Shown in pieces: positions 14,474 through 16,026 of a stretch of DNA of 16,026 bases (position 1 is its first letter; each line of letters opens with the position of its first letter). The notes under the pieces are model-generated. The model searched no databases. It had not been told where the DNA came from and saw only the letters and a list, made by a program, of their open reading frames with translations. Both the position numbers and the translations under genes were made by a program. Source of the stretch: Candidatus Zhuqueibacterota bacterium 4484_87 (lineage in GTDB: Bacteria > Zhuqueibacterota > Zhuqueibacteria > Thermofontimicrobiales > Thermofontimicrobiaceae); contig NATN01000015.1 of assembly GCA_002085355.1 (NCBI GenBank), positions 1 through 16,026 on the forward strand, read 5' to 3'.

Positions 14474-14583
14474 ACTTAACTTTTGCAAAATTAATTATTA
14501 ACCGCAAAGCCCACAAAGCTGGCGTAAAGTTCGCAAAGAAAAAGTTAATATTTTTATCAAACAAATCTAACTCCTTAAAAATC
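14474..14583 (-). repeat. Half copy of the MITE-like repeat, inverted
   Basis: Bases 14538-14583, read on the minus strand, match 10765-10810 at 42 of 46 positions with no gaps, including a 22-base identical run. Beyond this, a CGCAAAG-rich arm (14498-14538) and the end ACTTAACTTTTGCAAAA (14474-14490) correspond to the right arm and right terminal repeat of the copy at 10645-10863. The arm here is longer than in that copy. The other half and second terminal repeat are missing, so this is a truncated or half element. Confidence 0.65.
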
Positions 14584-14630
14584 TCTCTATCTATCTGCCG
14601 TTCCTTTTGGTTCATAAACAGGCAATTTAC

Positions 14631-16026
14631 TCAATCGTTTTGAATTTCGCTCTTACTGACAGGCAATTCATCCATCCCATATTTACCAGCATCAGCTTCC
14701 ATAATCGCAAAAAGTTCGCCAACAATTTCTTTTTTCAATGATACGCTTGGCTCCGCCCTGATAATGTCTTGCACAATTTCATGAGCTCTTTCCCCGGCAG
14801 ATTGTTCTCCTTTTTCCGTCCACATATCTTCATTTTCTCTGCTGATGACTTTTCCCGGAAAATAAAATTCTTCTCGCATCCATTGCAGGGTGTACGACGA
14901 CGTTAAAAAATGTTCACCGTCATAAATTTCGCCGAACAGATCGTCGCTAAAACCATCGCGAAATTTGATTCCTTTTGCCAATCGGAGCGCCATGCCACAA
15001 ATTTCATTATCAATGACCAATTTCTCCAACGATTGTGTCGTTTCAAAATTGAGCATTCCGGGACCAGAGATGACGTTGATTCTACTGAGAGCACCAATAC
15101 TTGCCCCCATTCCTGTTTCCAAACCAGCCTGCATGTCCAGCACTTTGGCATCGCTCAAACTCATGTAAGCGTGAGTCGGTAAATTAAAATGTTTTGCAAC
15201 GGAAGCTGATGCTGATTCGATCATCATTGTTTCCATGGCACCCATGGGAGTTGTTCCGTGTCGCATATCGAACGCCGCCGGAGAACCGCCCCAGATAATT
15301 GGCGCTCCTGGATGGGTTAATTGATGAATGACGACGCCGCTCAAATTTTCCGCGACAACCTGAACCAATGCCCCGGCAACTGTTCCGGGAGCTGTAGCCC
15401 CGATCAACGGCATGGATACAAGCTCCGCCGGGATTCCGTTCCTGGCACAATCAATGAGATTCTGGCATGTCAAATTGCTCCATTTCAGAGGGGCGGACGG
15501 ACAGCAATCGAAAATCGCCAACGGTTTTTCCCGAAGTTTTTCCTCACTGCCACGCACGGCAATGAGCATTTCTTTCATGGAATCAAAAGCATCATGTGTG
15601 AAAGTACCGCTGACTATTGGCTTTTTGCCAAACAACAAAGACAGAAAAATTCGGTAACGATCCTGAATTTCCCGCGGAACATCGGAAGCAATGAGCCCGG
15701 TTGATTGAGCGGCGAGATTGTCAAGTGAATCCACAACCTGGGAAAAATGAATCAGATCCGTCGTATTCGCTTTGCGGATACGCTTGCTTTGCCAGTCAAG
15801 AATCGTCAAAGCCGCAGAGCCCGGATCGAAATGCACGTTATTGCCCTCCAGTTGCATTTTTTCCTTTTCGTCCCGATCAAAAAGTGCGATGGACGAAGGC
15901 GCTGTGCAAAGGCATTTTTCAATTAGCTTTTGCGGAAAAAATACTTTCTGTTTTGGTTTGTCAATAGTAGCTCCGGCATCGTTGAGAATTTCCATCGCCT
16001 CCTGATTTTCAACCAGAACTCCAACT
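14631..16026 (-). CDS. MttB-family (COG5598) corrinoid methyltransferase, 5' end outside window
   Basis: The frame is open from the right edge to a TGA at 14631-14633, giving the last 464 residues of a protein whose family members run about 470-500. The visible part opens GVLVENQEAMEILNDAGATI and includes WGGSPAAFDMRHGTTPMG and SLSDAKVLDMQAGLETGMGA, typical of the trimethylamine methyltransferase family. Such enzymes move a methyl group from a methylated amine to a corrinoid protein. There is no in-frame amber codon, so it is not a pyrrolysine MttB. It belongs with the non-pyrrolysine homologues, of which MtgB acts on glycine betaine. The substrate here is unknown, and no corrinoid protein gene is visible. 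Only the part downstream of the N-terminus can be judged. Confidence 0.88.
   Translation of the reverse strand, partial: VGVLVENQEAMEILNDAGATIDKPKQKVFFPQKLIEKCLCTAPSSIALFDRDEKEKMQLEGNNVHFDPGSAALTILDWQSKRIRKANTTDLIHFSQVVDSLDNLAAQSTGLIASDVPREIQDRYRIFLSLLFGKKPIVSGTFTHDAFDSMKEMLIAVRGSEEKLREKPLAIFDCCPSAPLKWSNLTCQNLIDCARNGIPAELVSMPLIGATAPGTVAGALVQVVAENLSGVVIHQLTHPGAPIIWGGSPAAFDMRHGTTPMGAMETMMIESASASVAKHFNLPTHAYMSLSDAKVLDMQAGLETGMGASIGALSRINVISGPGMLNFETTQSLEKLVIDNEICGMALRLAKGIKFRDGFSDDLFGEIYDGEHFLTSSYTLQWMREEFYFPGKVISRENEDMWTEKGEQSAGERAHEIVQDIIRAEPSVSLKKEIVGELFAIMEADAGKYGMDELPVSKSEIQND

Larger units (their letters stand above)
14303..14630. other. Intergenic region upstream of the isomerase-like gene
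   Basis: About 330 AT-rich bases contain the isomerase-gene promoter (14361-14389) and a half copy of the dispersed repeat (14474-14583). I see no hairpin terminator for the methyltransferase gene and no credible small gene. Confidence 0.6.

Noticed and set aside
14583..14597. Short CTCTCTATCTATCTG tandem-like run
   Set aside because: Too short and irregular to call a tandem repeat.

Overview
The window looks like chromosome of a Gram-negative-type bacterium. It has a lipoprotein signal peptidase, an exported lipoprotein with a lipobox, and a signal-peptide-bearing S9B dipeptidyl peptidase. Genes have strong Shine-Dalgarno sites, and intergenic DNA is AT-rich. The mix of S9B peptidase, pyruvoyl arginine decarboxylase, protein disulfide oxidoreductase, non-pyrrolysine MttB homologue and CGCAAAG-rich dispersed repeats suggests an anaerobic member of the FCB/Calditrichota-KSB1-like groups. 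That placement is inference from gene content, not a phylogenetic result.

Layout, left to right. A DUF362 gene (minus) runs off the left edge behind two good sigma70-type promoters. ftsH (minus) is preceded by a YkgJ-type cysteine-cluster gene and ends in a clear hairpin terminator. Next come a MEMO/AMMECR1-partner-type lipoprotein and, upstream of it, a two-ACT-domain protein (both minus, 21 bp apart). A two-gene polyamine operon (minus) follows: pyruvoyl-dependent arginine decarboxylase then agmatinase, giving arginine to agmatine to putrescine. Divergent from it lie a thioredoxin reductase-like flavoprotein and a double-CxxC protein disulfide oxidoreductase (plus), a likely electron-transfer pair, closed by a bidirectional terminator. 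lspA and a SEC-C-motif protein (minus) share an ATGA overlap. A dipeptidyl peptidase IV-type gene (plus) and a xylose-isomerase-like gene (minus) converge on a shared terminator. An MttB/COG5598 methyltransferase gene (minus) runs off the right edge.

The most distinctive non-coding feature is a MITE-like element of about 219 bp upstream of the dipeptidyl peptidase gene. It has 16-nt imperfect terminal inverted repeats and CGCAAAG-rich arms. A half copy lies in opposite orientation about 3.6 kb away, between the xylose-isomerase-like and methyltransferase genes. Several promoters share the pattern TTGACW or TTGATT, a 17-bp spacer, then TATATT or a close variant. I see no tRNA, rRNA, CRISPR array, phage or intact insertion sequence. 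I do not see a clearly new multi-gene system. The better leads are the repeat family, the exported MEMO protein, the altered metal site of the sugar-isomerase homologue, and the thioredoxin reductase lacking the usual NADPH-phosphate motif.
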